Source of the DNA: Mycolicibacterium novocastrense
GTDB lineage: Bacteria; Actinomycetota; Actinomycetes; Mycobacteriales; Mycobacteriaceae
Assembly (NCBI RefSeq): GCF_001570485.1
Contig: NZ_BCTA01000036.1
Location: 248,001-312,000 of the forward strand
Direction of reading: 5' to 3'
Length of the DNA: 64,000 nucleotides
Notes under the pieces: model-generated
Seen by the model: only the letters and a program-made list of their open reading frames with translations
Database searches by the model: none
What the model was told of the DNA's origin: nothing
Translations under genes and position numbers: made by a program
Shown: positions 30,309 to 38,716 of the stretch, piece after piece
Layout of the letters: every line of letters starts with the position of its first letter
Position numbering within the stretch: position 1 is the first letter of the stretch

Positions 30309-31010
30309 ATGGTGATTGCGAAGGAACCCGACGAACGCGAGGACACGCATCTGCGCCTCGCAGAGTTGGTGCGGGAGCTCTACAGCCGACCCGACGCGGA
30401 CACCGTGATCGCGGAGTTGGCCGAACACGCGGCCGTGGAGATTCCTGGAGCCCAGTACGCCGGCATCACCATCACCCGCAAGTCGAACAGCGTCGAGACC
30501 CCAGCGGCAACGCACATGTACCCCATGCTGCTGGACAAGATCCAGCAGCGACACCAGGAGGGTCCGTGTTTGACCGCGGCGTGGGACAAGAAGGTCGTCT
30601 ACGTCGCCGATCTGCAAACCGACGACCGGTTCCCGCGCTATCGCCAAGACGCGTTGGCGGAGACGCCGATTCGCTCGATCATGGCGTTTCAGTTGTTCAT
30701 CGAGGACGAGACGATGGGCGCGCTCAACGTCTATTCGGAGGAACCCGACGCCTTCGGTGACCAAGCCCGGAGCCTGGGGTTGGTCTTCGCCGCGCATTCC
30801 TCGGTGGCCTGGAATGCCGCTCGCCGCGACGAGCAATTCAAGCGCGCCCTGGCCAGCCGGGACACCATCGGACAGGCCAAGGGCATGGTGATGGAACGCT
30901 ACGGCGTCGACGCGGTGCAGGCATTCGACCTGTTGCGCAAGCTTTCTCAGGATTCCAACGTGCCGCTGATCAAGATTGCGAAGGAGATCGTCGACCAGCC
31001 GCGCCCCTGA
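30309..31010 (+). CDS. GAF-ANTAR antiterminator-type regulator
   Basis: 233 residues with a GAAGGA ribosome site. The GAF domain (about 15-165) has GAQYAGITITRKS and MAFQLFIEDETMGALNVYS; the C-terminal ANTAR domain (about 172-228) reads ALASRDTIGQAKGMVMERYG followed by AFDLLRKLSQDSN. ANTAR domains bind paired stem-loops in RNA and prevent termination, with the GAF domain sensing a ligand. The target is not evident from the neighbours. A short palindrome CACCGT-CC-ACGGTG sits at 30253-30266, upstream of the start. Confidence 0.9.
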   Translation: MVIAKEPDEREDTHLRLAELVRELYSRPDADTVIAELAEHAAVEIPGAQYAGITITRKSNSVETPAATHMYPMLLDKIQQRHQEGPCLTAAWDKKVVYVADLQTDDRFPRYRQDALAETPIRSIMAFQLFIEDETMGALNVYSEEPDAFGDQARSLGLVFAAHSSVAWNAARRDEQFKRALASRDTIGQAKGMVMERYGVDAVQAFDLLRKLSQDSNVPLIKIAKEIVDQPRP

Positions 31011-31022
31011 GCGCGCACCGCG

Positions 31023-31889
31023 TCAACGAGAGATCACTCGCGGAACCTCGGGGTTCGCCGGCTCGACCCGCGGCCGGGGCACTTCGATGTTGTTCTCCTG
31101 CACCAGAACCGGGTCTCCGACCTTGACGTGCTCGAAGTACCATTCGGCATCTTCGGGACTGAGGCTGATGCACCCGTGGCTGACGTTCTCGTGCCCCAGT
31201 GAGTTGATCGCCCACGGTGCCGAATGCACGAAAATGCCGCGCCTGGTGAGCCGGACCGCCCATTCCACGTCGAGCAGGTAACCGTCGTCGGCGGTCACCG
31301 GGATGCCCACGCTGCTCGAATCCATTTTCACGTCGCGTTCTTTGGCCAACACGGGGAACGTTCCCACGGGCGTCGGATACTCAGGCCGGCCCATGGACGC
31401 CGGGAAGACCCCGGGCTCACCGAAGAAGGGGCGGTGGTGCGGCGAAGGGAGTTTGTCGGGTGGGACGCCGTCGATGGTGACCGTGAAGGTGTGATCGGCG
31501 ATATTGGCAACGCCGATCACCGCGGCACCGGTCGCGATATTCGTCTTGAAGCCTCCGACAGACAACGCGATAGTGCTGTGGGCGGGCCAGAACTCGTCGG
31601 GGGACCAATAGACGGTCTTGGCGTCGAGCCAGTCGAACGTGCCCGTCATCGGTGGCGTCGAGGAGATATCGAGCAGCCGCTCGGCCGCATCCCTGTCGAC
31701 GACGGATTGCTTGAACGTCACCACTACGGGGTGCGCGATCCCGACGACCTGACCCTCGGCAGGCAAGATGGAGGCAATGGAGCTTCTCACCGCCTGACTA
31801 GCGGCCGCCGCACCTTCTCCGGCCGGCCCCACCACCACACTGGTGGCGATGACGACAGCAGCAAGAACACACCGAAGTACAGCACGCAA
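31023..31889 (-). CDS. L,D-transpeptidase (YkuD family)
   Basis: 288 residues: signal peptide (about 1-30, AAVVIATSVVVGPAGEGAAA), an Ig-like domain (about 40-115, LPAEGQVVGIAHPVVVTFKQ), then the YkuD domain with the His in GIFVHSAPWAINSLGHENV and the catalytic Cys in SHGCISLSPEDAEWYF. Such enzymes form 3-3 crosslinks between meso-diaminopimelate residues of peptidoglycan and are carbapenem targets. With one Ig-like domain it is like the shorter mycobacterial paralogues. Probably a single-gene unit. Confidence 0.93.
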   Translation of the reverse strand: MRAVLRCVLAAVVIATSVVVGPAGEGAAAASQAVRSSIASILPAEGQVVGIAHPVVVTFKQSVVDRDAAERLLDISSTPPMTGTFDWLDAKTVYWSPDEFWPAHSTIALSVGGFKTNIATGAAVIGVANIADHTFTVTIDGVPPDKLPSPHHRPFFGEPGVFPASMGRPEYPTPVGTFPVLAKERDVKMDSSSVGIPVTADDGYLLDVEWAVRLTRRGIFVHSAPWAINSLGHENVSHGCISLSPEDAEWYFEHVKVGDPVLVQENNIEVPRPRVEPANPEVPRVISR

Positions 31890-32052
31890 TCTTGGTGCCT
31901 CCCTTGAAATTACAACGATGTCAATAATGGTAGGTCAGCCGGAGCGCTTTACGACCAAGAGCGCGCAAGCAATTCGATTAAGGCTCCGTCACGGTTCGGC
32001 CACGACGTCCGTCTTATCCGGTTCTAGCTCAAATACCCTGTCAGCCAATGAA

Positions 32053-32091
32053 TTTGGCCCGGCAGCGAGACCTGCTCGCCGCCGGGCCAAA
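32053..32091. terminator. Intrinsic terminator after the Pro-rich secreted protein
   Basis: An 11-bp stem TTTGGCCCGGC / GCCGGGCCAAA encloses a second GC-rich hairpin, 27 bp beyond the stop of the leftward Pro-rich gene and facing the L,D-transpeptidase promoter region. Confidence 0.75.
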
Positions 32092-32117
32092 CCGGAGGGA
32101 CTATCCTCGGTGGGCCG

Positions 32118-32609
32118 TCAGGTCACCGGTCCTGGCGGAGTGGGCTGACCCGGCACGGGCGCTCCGGGCGCCGGCGGACGGGATGGGTCTCCCTTACCCT
32201 TTCCGGCCAGTCCACCCATCTCCGTGAGCGGAGCGCCGACCACCGCGGGAGCGCCGCCCACGATCGGAGCTCCGGCCACCGGCGGCACCAGCGGCGGGGG
32301 CACAAGCGGTGGCACCAGGGGCGGCGGCACCAGAGGCGGCACCAGTGGCGGCGGCACGACGGGTGGCACCAGAGGCGGCGCGACAGGCGGCGGGCCGGGA
32401 AGTGCCATCGGCACGCCGGCCATGTCCGTCAGCGGAGCACAAACAGGTGCCCCCGGCGCTCCGGCAGGGGCTTGCCCGGTCGCCGATTCGACGCACTCAT
32501 ATCCCCCGGCCAAGGCGCTCGGACTCAGTGCGATGGCCACTCCGATGGCCGCACCGATCAGTCCAGCCCCCACAGCTGCCGCGATGTTGACTCCTTTAAA
32601 GGTCGTCAT
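32118..32609 (-). CDS. Secreted Pro-rich repeat protein
   Basis: 163 residues from the ATG at 32609 (GGAGGGA upstream; a GTG six codons earlier overlaps that site). A signal-anchor segment (about 8-35, NIAAAVGAGLIGAAIGVAIA) is followed by GYECVESATGQ, a second Cys about 20 residues later, and a stretch of near-perfect PPLVPP repeats, then a Gly/Pro-rich tail. The two Cys could form a disulfide. Likely an exported cell-envelope protein; no enzymatic motif. Confidence 0.75.
   Translation of the reverse strand: MTTFKGVNIAAAVGAGLIGAAIGVAIALSPSALAGGYECVESATGQAPAGAPGAPVCAPLTDMAGVPMALPGPPPVAPPLVPPVVPPPLVPPLVPPPLVPPLVPPPLVPPVAGAPIVGGAPAVVGAPLTEMGGLAGKGKGDPSRPPAPGAPVPGQPTPPGPVT
32279..32400. repeat. 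Short tandem repeat encoding PPLVPP
   Basis: Imperfect 15-18 bp units of the form GGCGGCACCAGAGGC on the plus strand repeat about eight times inside the Pro-rich gene. Such runs are prone to slippage, so repeat number probably varies between strains. Confidence 0.7.
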
Positions 32610-32959
32610 CGACGTTGATCCCTCCACTCACGCTCACACTTTCGTTCAACCGAGGCAGCAGACCTTGCATGCCGTACCGAGGTCGCGTCCATACGACCGC
32701 GTTAATATCAGCAGGCAGTCGCCGCAGACACGCCACGCCGCACCGCGCCGTTTCCAAACGGTGACCGGTTCGGCATGGTAGAGCCGCATTGGACGGCGGC
32801 GGCGGCTTCAATCCCGTTCTCACCTGCGGTTCTGCTGGGTATCACCGGCGCGTACAGATCACGATCGCGAGATGCATTCAAGGGGATCTCGGGGTTTCGG
32901 CCCTATTGACCACGGGCATCACTGTCGCGACAGGTCAGGACAACAGAGGTTGGTATGTG
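32610..32959. promoter_or_regulatory. Divergent intergenic region before the holin-X gene
   Basis: 350 bp between the leftward Pro-rich gene and the rightward holin-X gene. No gene is convincing: the frame of the holin gene is open upstream but lacks a start signal. It must contain both promoters. I see no strong palindrome. Confidence 0.4.
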
Positions 32960-33361
32960 ATGACGGTGGAATCGAGACCTAGCGCCGACGCGTCGGTCGG
33001 CGAGTTGATGAGCCAGTTGTCGACGCAGACGTCGCGGTTGATCCGCGACGAAATGCGGTTGGCGCAGAAGGAATTTCAGGAGTCGGCCAAGCACGCCGGG
33101 ATCGGCGCGGGCTTGTTCAGCGTGGCGGGGCTGCTGGCCTTCTTCGGCGCGGCGACGTTGATCGCCGCGGGTGTGGCGGCGTTGTCTCTGGTGCTGCCGG
33201 TGTGGGCCGCGGCGCTGATCGTTGCGGCGGTGCTGTTCGCGATCGCGGGAATTGCGGCACTGCTGGGACGTAAAGAGGCGCAAGAGGTCACCCCGGCGGC
33301 GCCGAAAACCGTCGAGACGGTGAAAGCCGACATCCAGGAATTGAAGGACGCACGGTCATGA
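32960..33361 (+). CDS. Holin-X type membrane protein (phage holin family)
   Basis: 133 residues from the ATG at 32960 (a GTG one codon earlier is possible; AGAGG upstream). An amphipathic N-terminus (GELMSQLSTQTSRLIRDEMR) leads to two hydrophobic helices (GLFSVAGLLAFFGAATLIAA and LVLPVWAAALIVAAVLFAIA). This is the actinobacterial holin superfamily III / DUF1469 layout. Despite the name most are chromosomal and of unknown role, often next to DUF3618 as here. Confidence 0.85.
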   Translation: MTVESRPSADASVGELMSQLSTQTSRLIRDEMRLAQKEFQESAKHAGIGAGLFSVAGLLAFFGAATLIAAGVAALSLVLPVWAAALIVAAVLFAIAGIAALLGRKEAQEVTPAAPKTVETVKADIQELKDARS

Positions 33362-33654
33362 CCGCACCGACTCCACGCCCCGAGCCAGGACCAGATGCCG
33401 GCGTCGACGACATTCAGGCCGATATCGAGCAGACCCGCCACGAACTGGGCGAGACGGTTGAGGCGCTGCAGGCCAAGTTGGATGTGAAGACGCGCGCGAA
33501 GGAGAAGGTCGACGAGACCAAGGAGCGCGTCGCCGAGAAGGCGGACACGCTGCGGCATACGGCCACCGACAACCCGAAGCAGACGGTGCCGGTCGCGGCG
33601 ATCGTCGCGATCCTCGCGGTGGTCGGGATCATTGTGTGGCGGCGCAGGCGCTAG
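33358..33654 (+). CDS. DUF3618 protein
   Basis: 98 residues; its ATG overlaps the holin-X stop by 4 bp. DIEQTRHELGETVEALQAKL is the DUF3618 signature, followed by a Lys/Glu-rich coiled-coil (VKTRAKEKVDETKERVAEKA) and a C-terminal helix VPVAAIVAILAVVGIIVWRR. The charged helix and terminal anchor suggest a tail-anchored membrane-associated protein working with the holin-X partner. Confidence 0.88.
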   Translation: MTAPTPRPEPGPDAGVDDIQADIEQTRHELGETVEALQAKLDVKTRAKEKVDETKERVAEKADTLRHTATDNPKQTVPVAAIVAILAVVGIIVWRRRR

Positions 33655-33662
33655 AGCGTCCG

Positions 33663-34070
33663 TTACGACCCGAAGCGGAAGCGACGGCCGGTGACACGTC
33701 GCGGAAGCACGCGGATGTAATGGTCCTTGATGTGCGCGGTCCACGGCAGTAGTTGCGCGCTTTTCGCTTCCTCGAGGTCGTCATCGTCGTGAACGGTGCG
33801 TGCGACGCCCCGAACGATCACGCTCCAACCTTCGGCGACGTTGTGGTCGTCGGCTTCGAAGAGCACGTCGCGGTTGACCGCCGTGCTGACCAACTTGGTG
33901 CCCTGCGCCGTGCGAAACAGCAGCGTCTTGCGCTGGACGACGAAGTTCACCGGAAAAATCTCGGGAATCCCGTCAGCGCTGGTGACTAGTCGCCCCAAGG
34001 ACACGCTGCCCAACAGGCTCCAGCATTCGCTTTCGGGAAGGATCTCGCCGGGCGGCTTCTCTTCAGACAT
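33663..34070 (-). CDS. Pyridoxamine 5'-phosphate oxidase-like flavin/F420-binding protein
   Basis: 135 residues. CWSLLGSVSLGRLVTSADG, IFPVNFVVQRKTLLFRTAQG and SVIVRGVARTV give the split-barrel fold of the PNPOx-like family common in mycobacteria. Members bind FMN, F420 or heme; the cofactor cannot be chosen from sequence. It converges on the DUF3618 gene with 8 bp between stops. Confidence 0.85.
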   Translation of the reverse strand: MSEEKPPGEILPESECWSLLGSVSLGRLVTSADGIPEIFPVNFVVQRKTLLFRTAQGTKLVSTAVNRDVLFEADDHNVAEGWSVIVRGVARTVHDDDDLEEAKSAQLLPWTAHIKDHYIRVLPRRVTGRRFRFGS

Positions 34071-34153
34071 GACGGCCTGCGTATCGCGAAGTGATCACCA
34101 AAGACATGAAGGTGAGTCTAGGGAGGCGGGACGCGGCGCGTCGTAGTGAAGGG

Positions 34154-34225
34154 GTGGTCCCGGCTGGGTTCGAACCAGCGACCTTCCGCGTGTGAGGCGG
34201 ACGCTCTCCCACTGAGCTACGAGAC
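34154..34225 (-). tRNA. tRNA-Val (anticodon CAC)
   Basis: Full cloverleaf on the minus strand: acceptor GGTCTCG pairs with CGGGACC (one T-G pair), the D arm is AGCTCAGTGGGAGAGC, the anticodon loop CTCACAC gives CAC, and the T loop is GGTTCGAACC. CCA is not encoded. Confidence 0.95.
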
Positions 34226-34366
34226 CGGAGAGTCGACCGAATGGCCGAACGACGTCGAAGACTAGCACGATAGGGGGTCGCGCCCCGAATCTGCCCGACG
34301 GGATCCACCCAGCTGACTTCCTTGTTTCCAGGTGGTCGCTGCGGCATGCCGGGCTAGGGTCACGCG

Positions 34367-34891
34367 ATGGCCGATGTGCGCGGTTGGATCTGGTTGATCA
34401 CCTGCGGTGCGGTGCTCGCGGCAGTCGCTGGCTGCAGCGAGTCACCGCCGGCCGAAGTGGCGCCGGCGCCGAGCCCGAACCAAACCAAGGCGGTGGCCAA
34501 ACCTGGGGCTCCGTCGTCGACGCCGGCCGCTTCGCCGGCGCGCGAGGTGACCGAGCTGACGGGCTTCATCTCGCCCTCGGGGAACGTGGGCTGCATGATC
34601 GACAGCGACTTCGTCCGCTGCGACATCATCGACCGGCAGTGGTCTCCCCCGCCGCGGCCCGCCGACTGCGAGTTCGACTACGGCCAGGGCATCTCACTGG
34701 CGCGTGGTGAGGGCCCGGAGTTCGTCTGCGCGGGCGACACGGCGTTCGGCGCCGACGAGGAACTCGCCTACGGCGACGCGATCCGGGCGGGCGCGCTGCG
34801 ATGCGAGAGTGCCGAGGCGGGGGTCACATGCCGCGACGACGGCTCAGAGCGGGGATTCTTCGTCTCACGCGAGTCGTACCAGCTGTTTTGA
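34367..34891 (+). CDS. Putative lipoprotein with Cys-rich domain
   Basis: 174 residues. A lipoprotein signal ends AAVAGCSES, with Cys at about residue 23. A Pro/Ala/Ser linker (about 25-60) precedes a domain with six further Cys: FISPSGNVGCMIDSDFVRC, PADCEFDYGQGISL, EFVCAGD, LRCESAEAGVTC. The pattern is that of the DUF6636-like exported proteins common in mycobacteria. Function unknown. It lies between the tRNA-Val(CAC) and the Gly-Cys-Val tRNA cluster. Confidence 0.82.
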   Translation: MADVRGWIWLITCGAVLAAVAGCSESPPAEVAPAPSPNQTKAVAKPGAPSSTPAASPAREVTELTGFISPSGNVGCMIDSDFVRCDIIDRQWSPPPRPADCEFDYGQGISLARGEGPEFVCAGDTAFGADEELAYGDAIRAGALRCESAEAGVTCRDDGSERGFFVSRESYQLF

Positions 34892-34996
34892 GATGTGAAC
34901 GGGCAGAGACGCACCGGCGAACGTCGGGATTTGTGCAGCTACACTTTGGTGGACTATCGTCGTCCTTCGCGACGGGCGACGAGTCGTTCGTGGCGC

Positions 34997-35069
34997 GCGG
35001 ATGTAGCGCAGTTGGTAGCGCATCACCTTGCCAAGGTGAGGGTCGCGGGTTCGAATCCCGTCATCCGCT
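34997..35069 (+). tRNA. tRNA-Gly (anticodon GCC)
   Basis: Acceptor GCGGATG/CATCCGC, D arm AGCGCAGTTGGTAGCGC, anticodon stem-loop CACCTTGCCAAGGTG with GCC, and T loop GGGTTCGAATCCC. First of three closely spaced tRNA genes. Confidence 0.96.
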
Positions 35070-35096
35070 CGAAGGTGCAGTGGCATCAACCCCAGC

Positions 35097-35167
35097 GGTG
35101 GAGTGGCCGAGTGGTGAGGCAACGGCCTGCAAAGCCGTGCACACGGGTTCGATTCCCGTCTCCACCT
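35097..35167 (+). tRNA. tRNA-Cys (anticodon GCA)
   Basis: Acceptor GGTGGAG/CTCCACC, anticodon stem-loop GGCCTGCAAAGCC with GCA, and T loop GGGTTCGATTCCC. It lies 27 bp after tRNA-Gly and 13 bp before tRNA-Val. Confidence 0.95.
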
Positions 35168-35180
35168 CTACGAAGGTTCG

Positions 35181-35255
35181 GCGCGATTAGCTCAGCGGGA
35201 GAGCGCTTCCCTGACACGGAAGAGGTCACTGGTTCAATCCCAGTATCGCGCACCA
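35181..35255 (+). tRNA. tRNA-Val (anticodon GAC), probable integration site
   Basis: Acceptor GCGCGAT/ATCGCGC, anticodon loop CTGACAC giving GAC, T loop GGTTCAATCC, with encoded CCA. It ends the Gly-Cys-Val cluster; everything to its right up to about 44.2 kb is accessory. In M. tuberculosis H37Rv the same Gly-Cys-Val cluster borders prophage phiRv2 (recalled, not checked). Confidence 0.96.
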
Positions 35256-35270
35256 TAAGTGCCGCAGTTC

Positions 35271-35292
35271 AGGCCCGGTTTTTGCCGGGCCT
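35271..35292 (+). terminator. Terminator of the tRNA cluster
   Basis: Stem AGGCCCGG/CCGGGCCT with loop TTTTTG, 15 bp after the last tRNA. Confidence 0.7.
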
Positions 35293-35386
35293 GAGTGGTT
35301 TCCAAGAACTGAACGTGAACTGACTGAATAGCGCGTCCCAGGGATTTCGTTCGCCGTCGAATCAGCACCGCCGATACCGTTCCCCC

Positions 35387-36523
35387 GTGACCGGCAACAC
35401 CGCAGACCCGATACAGGACCTGCTCGACCAAGCGAACCTCATGTTTGGAGTGGCCGACCGGGCTGTGCGGGCGTGGCGGCTCGGTGAATGGGCACTTCTC
35501 CATCGAGTGCGCGCGGACAACAGCAGCCACGGCCCCGATCCCGCGCGATTCGTCCCCGATAAGGGCAGCAGCCTCGCACTCGATGACTGGGGATTCGCGC
35601 CGGACATCGCCGCGACGATGCTGCCTTTGGCCGATCCTGACCAGCGGCAGAACCTTGTCAGCACCAACGCTCGGTTCCCCGCGATGAGCGCAGCCGAGAA
35701 CCTCGTCGGCGCGGTCCAAGTACACGGCGCGGCACTCACGGAGAGGCGGACGAGCAACGTCTCAATCGGCACCCTGTGCCGCAGCGCCATCGAGAACGCC
35801 GCCAAGACCGTCTGGCTTCTCTGCGACCCCGAGCGGTCGGTACGGCGCGCGCGGTGCCTGGGATACACCGCCCGCGAACGGTCGTATCAGAAGGGCTACA
35901 TCGAGACTGAGGAGCAGATTTATGCCGCGCGGGGCGACACGTCGAGCCCGCAGTATCAGGCGTTCCAGGACACCAAACAGCGGTATGAGACCCGCCACCA
36001 GCTCATCTTGGCGCTACCCGAAGCTGAGGTGATCAGGCCACCACGCAAGTTCGAGAAGATTGTTGAGGCAGCCGCGAAGTGGATCGAGGACAACCCCCCG
36101 CCTCACGTCACTGAGGCGAACGGACTTGAGCACGGCATGACCCTCGGTGCGCAACGCTTCTACGCCTTCGGGTCGAGCTTCGTGCACGGCTACAAGTGGA
36201 TGAGCGACTACGTAACCGGGCAACGGGACATCATCGCTCAAATATCCGATGGACTCGCAGCCGCCGTCATCATGACCGAATGTGCGGTTGCCTTGTACGA
36301 GGCGCAGTCAACACACCCAGCTCGGACGGCGCTGAGGCAGCGCAACTATCCGCACTGGCTTGAGCCAACGGTGGAGGCTTGGAGACCCCGCTACCACGAG
36401 AACGTCTCCGCCTTCACAGAGCCAATGGCGATAGGAACGGCCACCGACGAAGAACAGGCGGCGGAGCCAACGCCCGATGAACCCCCAGACGCCCATGCAC
36501 CTGGAGGTGACGCTGCGCCGTAG
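35387..36523 (+). CDS. Hypothetical protein, first gene of the accessory island
   Basis: 378 residues from a GTG. Mostly helical, soluble, with conserved-looking stretches SIGTLCRSAIENAAKTVWLL and MTLGAQRFYAFGSSFVHGYKW and an acidic, Pro-rich tail. The shape (RSAIE..K..WLL early, FVHG late) resembles DUF5677-like helical proteins seen in actinobacterial islands, but I cannot name a function. Transcribed away from the tRNA, 131 bp after it. Confidence 0.72.
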   Translation: MTGNTADPIQDLLDQANLMFGVADRAVRAWRLGEWALLHRVRADNSSHGPDPARFVPDKGSSLALDDWGFAPDIAATMLPLADPDQRQNLVSTNARFPAMSAAENLVGAVQVHGAALTERRTSNVSIGTLCRSAIENAAKTVWLLCDPERSVRRARCLGYTARERSYQKGYIETEEQIYAARGDTSSPQYQAFQDTKQRYETRHQLILALPEAEVIRPPRKFEKIVEAAAKWIEDNPPPHVTEANGLEHGMTLGAQRFYAFGSSFVHGYKWMSDYVTGQRDIIAQISDGLAAAVIMTECAVALYEAQSTHPARTALRQRNYPHWLEPTVEAWRPRYHENVSAFTEPMAIGTATDEEQAAEPTPDEPPDAHAPGGDAAP

Positions 36524-36568
36524 CTGTTGTCGAGCAATCAACGAGCGACGAGTAATGCGCCCGACAGG

Positions 36569-37069
36569 TCACGTACGTCCATTCGACGCATAGAGTGCCC
36601 GGTCCACCGCGCGCAGACTGCGCCCGCACCGCTCGCTGATCGCCTTGCACACCGCCAGATACTCGATGTACGGCGGGTACTTGTTCGGGGTCGGGTTGGC
36701 CATCTCGCCCATGTGCACCAACGAGGCAACAGCCCGAATGTCGATAACCGTGTGCATGTCTGGTCGCCAAACCATCAGCAGCGATGACGCCATCGGCACC
36801 TCGACGCCGTTGAGCAAGGTCAGGATGCGGTGCTGGATCGACAGCGGCGCAGACAGAGCTGTCGCGGTGATGTCGTGGATCATCTCGTCGGTGTTCGACG
36901 CCATCCGCGACTTCGCGCGCTGACTTTTCCAACGCCCGACCGTGATGAAGTCCGCACGGTCGTAGTAGCCACGTTCACGCACCCGCGCCCCGACCTCATT
37001 GAGCACCTCGTCGTCGGCCGGCTCGTTGTAGCGGTCTGCCCAGTGGTCAATCCAACTCGCGTCAATCAT
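36569..37069 (-). CDS. Hypothetical protein with a helix-hairpin-helix (glycosylase-like) segment
   Basis: 166 residues from the ATG at 37069 (the frame also has a TTG four codons earlier). ITVGRWKSQRAKSRMASNTD is followed by IQHRILTLLNGVEVPMASSL and HTVIDIRAVASL: a helix, a GVxVP hairpin and a D-x-R motif, the arrangement of HhH-GPD-like DNA repair folds. The catalytic Lys/Asp of real glycosylases cannot be placed. Probably a nucleic-acid-binding protein of unknown role. Confidence 0.65.
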   Translation of the reverse strand: MIDASWIDHWADRYNEPADDEVLNEVGARVRERGYYDRADFITVGRWKSQRAKSRMASNTDEMIHDITATALSAPLSIQHRILTLLNGVEVPMASSLLMVWRPDMHTVIDIRAVASLVHMGEMANPTPNKYPPYIEYLAVCKAISERCGRSLRAVDRALYASNGRT

Positions 37070-37226
37070 GGGCGCAGTCAATCACCGCCGAAGAGTTCGC
37101 CAGGGCACTTATACGGCATGTCAGCGCAGATCGTTTGTAGTCCACCTGGGCGACTGCCTACGTGCTTGAGGCGACGGTGAGCATGACGCCGCCACCCGGC
37201 GAACCCGGCCCGATACCTTGGTCGGC

Positions 37227-37787
37227 ATGTTCGACCCGGCTGAATGGGGCACTGTCGCGGACTGGACCGGTGCGCTGCTCACCGGCCTGTCTGTATTCAC
37301 TGCTGTCGCCTATTACGTGTTCGACCGCGAACGACAGCGACGCGCCCAAGCCGGTTCGGTACTGGTCTGGCTGCACCCCTATGAACATGGCCCGCCCGAA
37401 CTGAAAATGAAGAATCTGTCGGACAAGCCGATCTTTGATCACGGCTTCTTGATCACTTCCCGACCCAAGCGGCGGATCACCAAGGCCGCGCGTGATGGAT
37501 GGAAGCAGGACCCGATGTTCGCGTGGCCTACGAACGACGAGTTCACTTTCAACGACAAGCACACGTTGCTCGACTTCCACGATGGGAGCGAGCTCTACTT
37601 GAGCCCCAACAAGCAGGCGGAGTACCACCCGCAGCTGGAGTTCAACTCAGCGGTTTACGACTTCTACGCCTACTTCAGAGACGTGTCCGGTCAATATTGG
37701 GTAGTCGACGCTCGCACCCAGCGGCCCGTAGGCCGATGGAAACGGCGAGGTCTCCAAATCGGCCCCGCAGGGTTGGACGCTTCGTAA
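37227..37787 (+). CDS. Hypothetical protein with one N-terminal membrane helix
   Basis: 186 residues from the ATG at 37227. A membrane segment (WTGALLTGLSVFTAVAYYVF, about residues 13-33) is followed by a soluble beta-rich domain with aromatic strands (VYDFYAYFRDVSGQYWVVDA). No known family. This one-helix-plus-sensor shape recurs in phage and defence islands, but nothing specific can be claimed. Confidence 0.65.
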   Translation: MFDPAEWGTVADWTGALLTGLSVFTAVAYYVFDRERQRRAQAGSVLVWLHPYEHGPPELKMKNLSDKPIFDHGFLITSRPKRRITKAARDGWKQDPMFAWPTNDEFTFNDKHTLLDFHDGSELYLSPNKQAEYHPQLEFNSAVYDFYAYFRDVSGQYWVVDARTQRPVGRWKRRGLQIGPAGLDAS

Positions 37788-37971
37788 CTCCACGACCGTG
37801 CATCCACCCACCTTCAGTGCGCGGGACCGTAGTCGACGCCGTACATCGCCTCGCGCACCCGGTCATCCGGCGTCGTCTGGAGCTAGCCGAGCTGCTTATC
37901 GTCAACTCCTCGACGTTTGCTAGAGTCTGTCATCGCCCGAAGGGTCTGGGCGGTCGGGGGAGGTCTATCTG

Positions 37972-38193
37972 ATGAGTAGATGTTGTTCGTGGCGCCGTTT
38001 GGTTGCACTTGGCGCTGTTGGTGTAGCCGTGTCCGTGGCTAGCACCGGGATAGCCCGCGCCGACTACATCGACTTCGGGACGAACCAGGCGGCGTGCAAG
38101 GCTGCGGCTAGGCAGGCGAACGCCTCCGGTTACGGCTACTCGTACTGCTACGAGACCGGGCCGGGACACTACTCGCTGTACCTCGCGGACTAG
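37972..38193 (+). CDS. Small secreted protein
   Basis: 73 residues with GGGGGAGG as ribosome site. A signal peptide (about 1-30, VALGAVGVAVSVASTGIARA) is cut before DYIDFGTNQAACKAA; the mature part of about 43 residues has two Cys that could form a disulfide and a Tyr/Gly-rich centre (NASGYGYSYCYETGPGHYSL). Close relatives occur on mycobacterial islands; role unknown. Confidence 0.72.
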   Translation: MSRCCSWRRLVALGAVGVAVSVASTGIARADYIDFGTNQAACKAAARQANASGYGYSYCYETGPGHYSLYLAD

Positions 38194-38248
38194 CTAGCCC
38201 ATCCTGGTGTTCTGCGCTCCCAAGGTTCTCGGAGAGGGAAGAACATTG

Positions 38249-38716
38249 GTGAAGAAGATTGCGACCGCTGTCCTGGCAACACTGGCCGTGGCGGGATGTG
38301 CCGGAACGGATTCCCACCCGCTCGCCTCGACGGTGACGGTTACGGCACCGGCTACCGTGACCGTGACCGTCACGGAGTCCGCAGCCCCAGCGCTAGGAGG
38401 GTCGACACCATCGGCCTCGACGGAACCGGCGACGCCGGTGGCGTTCCAGTACGGTCCTAACGGTGCCTATGCGGTCGGTGAGGCGCGGGGAGGGCTGACC
38501 CAAGTGATAGCGCCAGGTCGATACCGCGTAGAGGGCGTAAACGGCTCGGGCTTCCTCAAACAATGCGCCAGTGTGATCTGCGACATGACCGGGACCGAAC
38601 ACGTTGTCGAGACCACGATCACCCAATCGGGCGTGCCGACGATTCTCGACATCCCCGGAAGCGCGAGTGTCGTGGCGGTCTATCTGTTCGACACCACCGC
38701 GACCCCGCTGGAGTAA
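38249..38716 (+). CDS. Putative lipoprotein
   Basis: 155 residues from a GTG at 38249 (GAGAGGGAAG upstream). The lipobox is LAVAGC with Cys at residue 17. A Thr/Val tandem stretch (STVTVTAPATVTVTVTES) and a Ser/Pro linker precede a small domain of about 85 residues (VAFQYGPNGAYAVG to the end) with two Cys (LKQCASVICDM). Downstream of the small secreted protein by 55 bp, so the two may share a transcript. Confidence 0.72.
   Translation: MKKIATAVLATLAVAGCAGTDSHPLASTVTVTAPATVTVTVTESAAPALGGSTPSASTEPATPVAFQYGPNGAYAVGEARGGLTQVIAPGRYRVEGVNGSGFLKQCASVICDMTGTEHVVETTITQSGVPTILDIPGSASVVAVYLFDTTATPLE

Noticed and set aside
32960..33654. Holin-X gene taken as evidence of a prophage
   Set aside because: The holin-X/DUF3618 pair is a common chromosomal pair in actinobacteria; no phage genes adjoin it.
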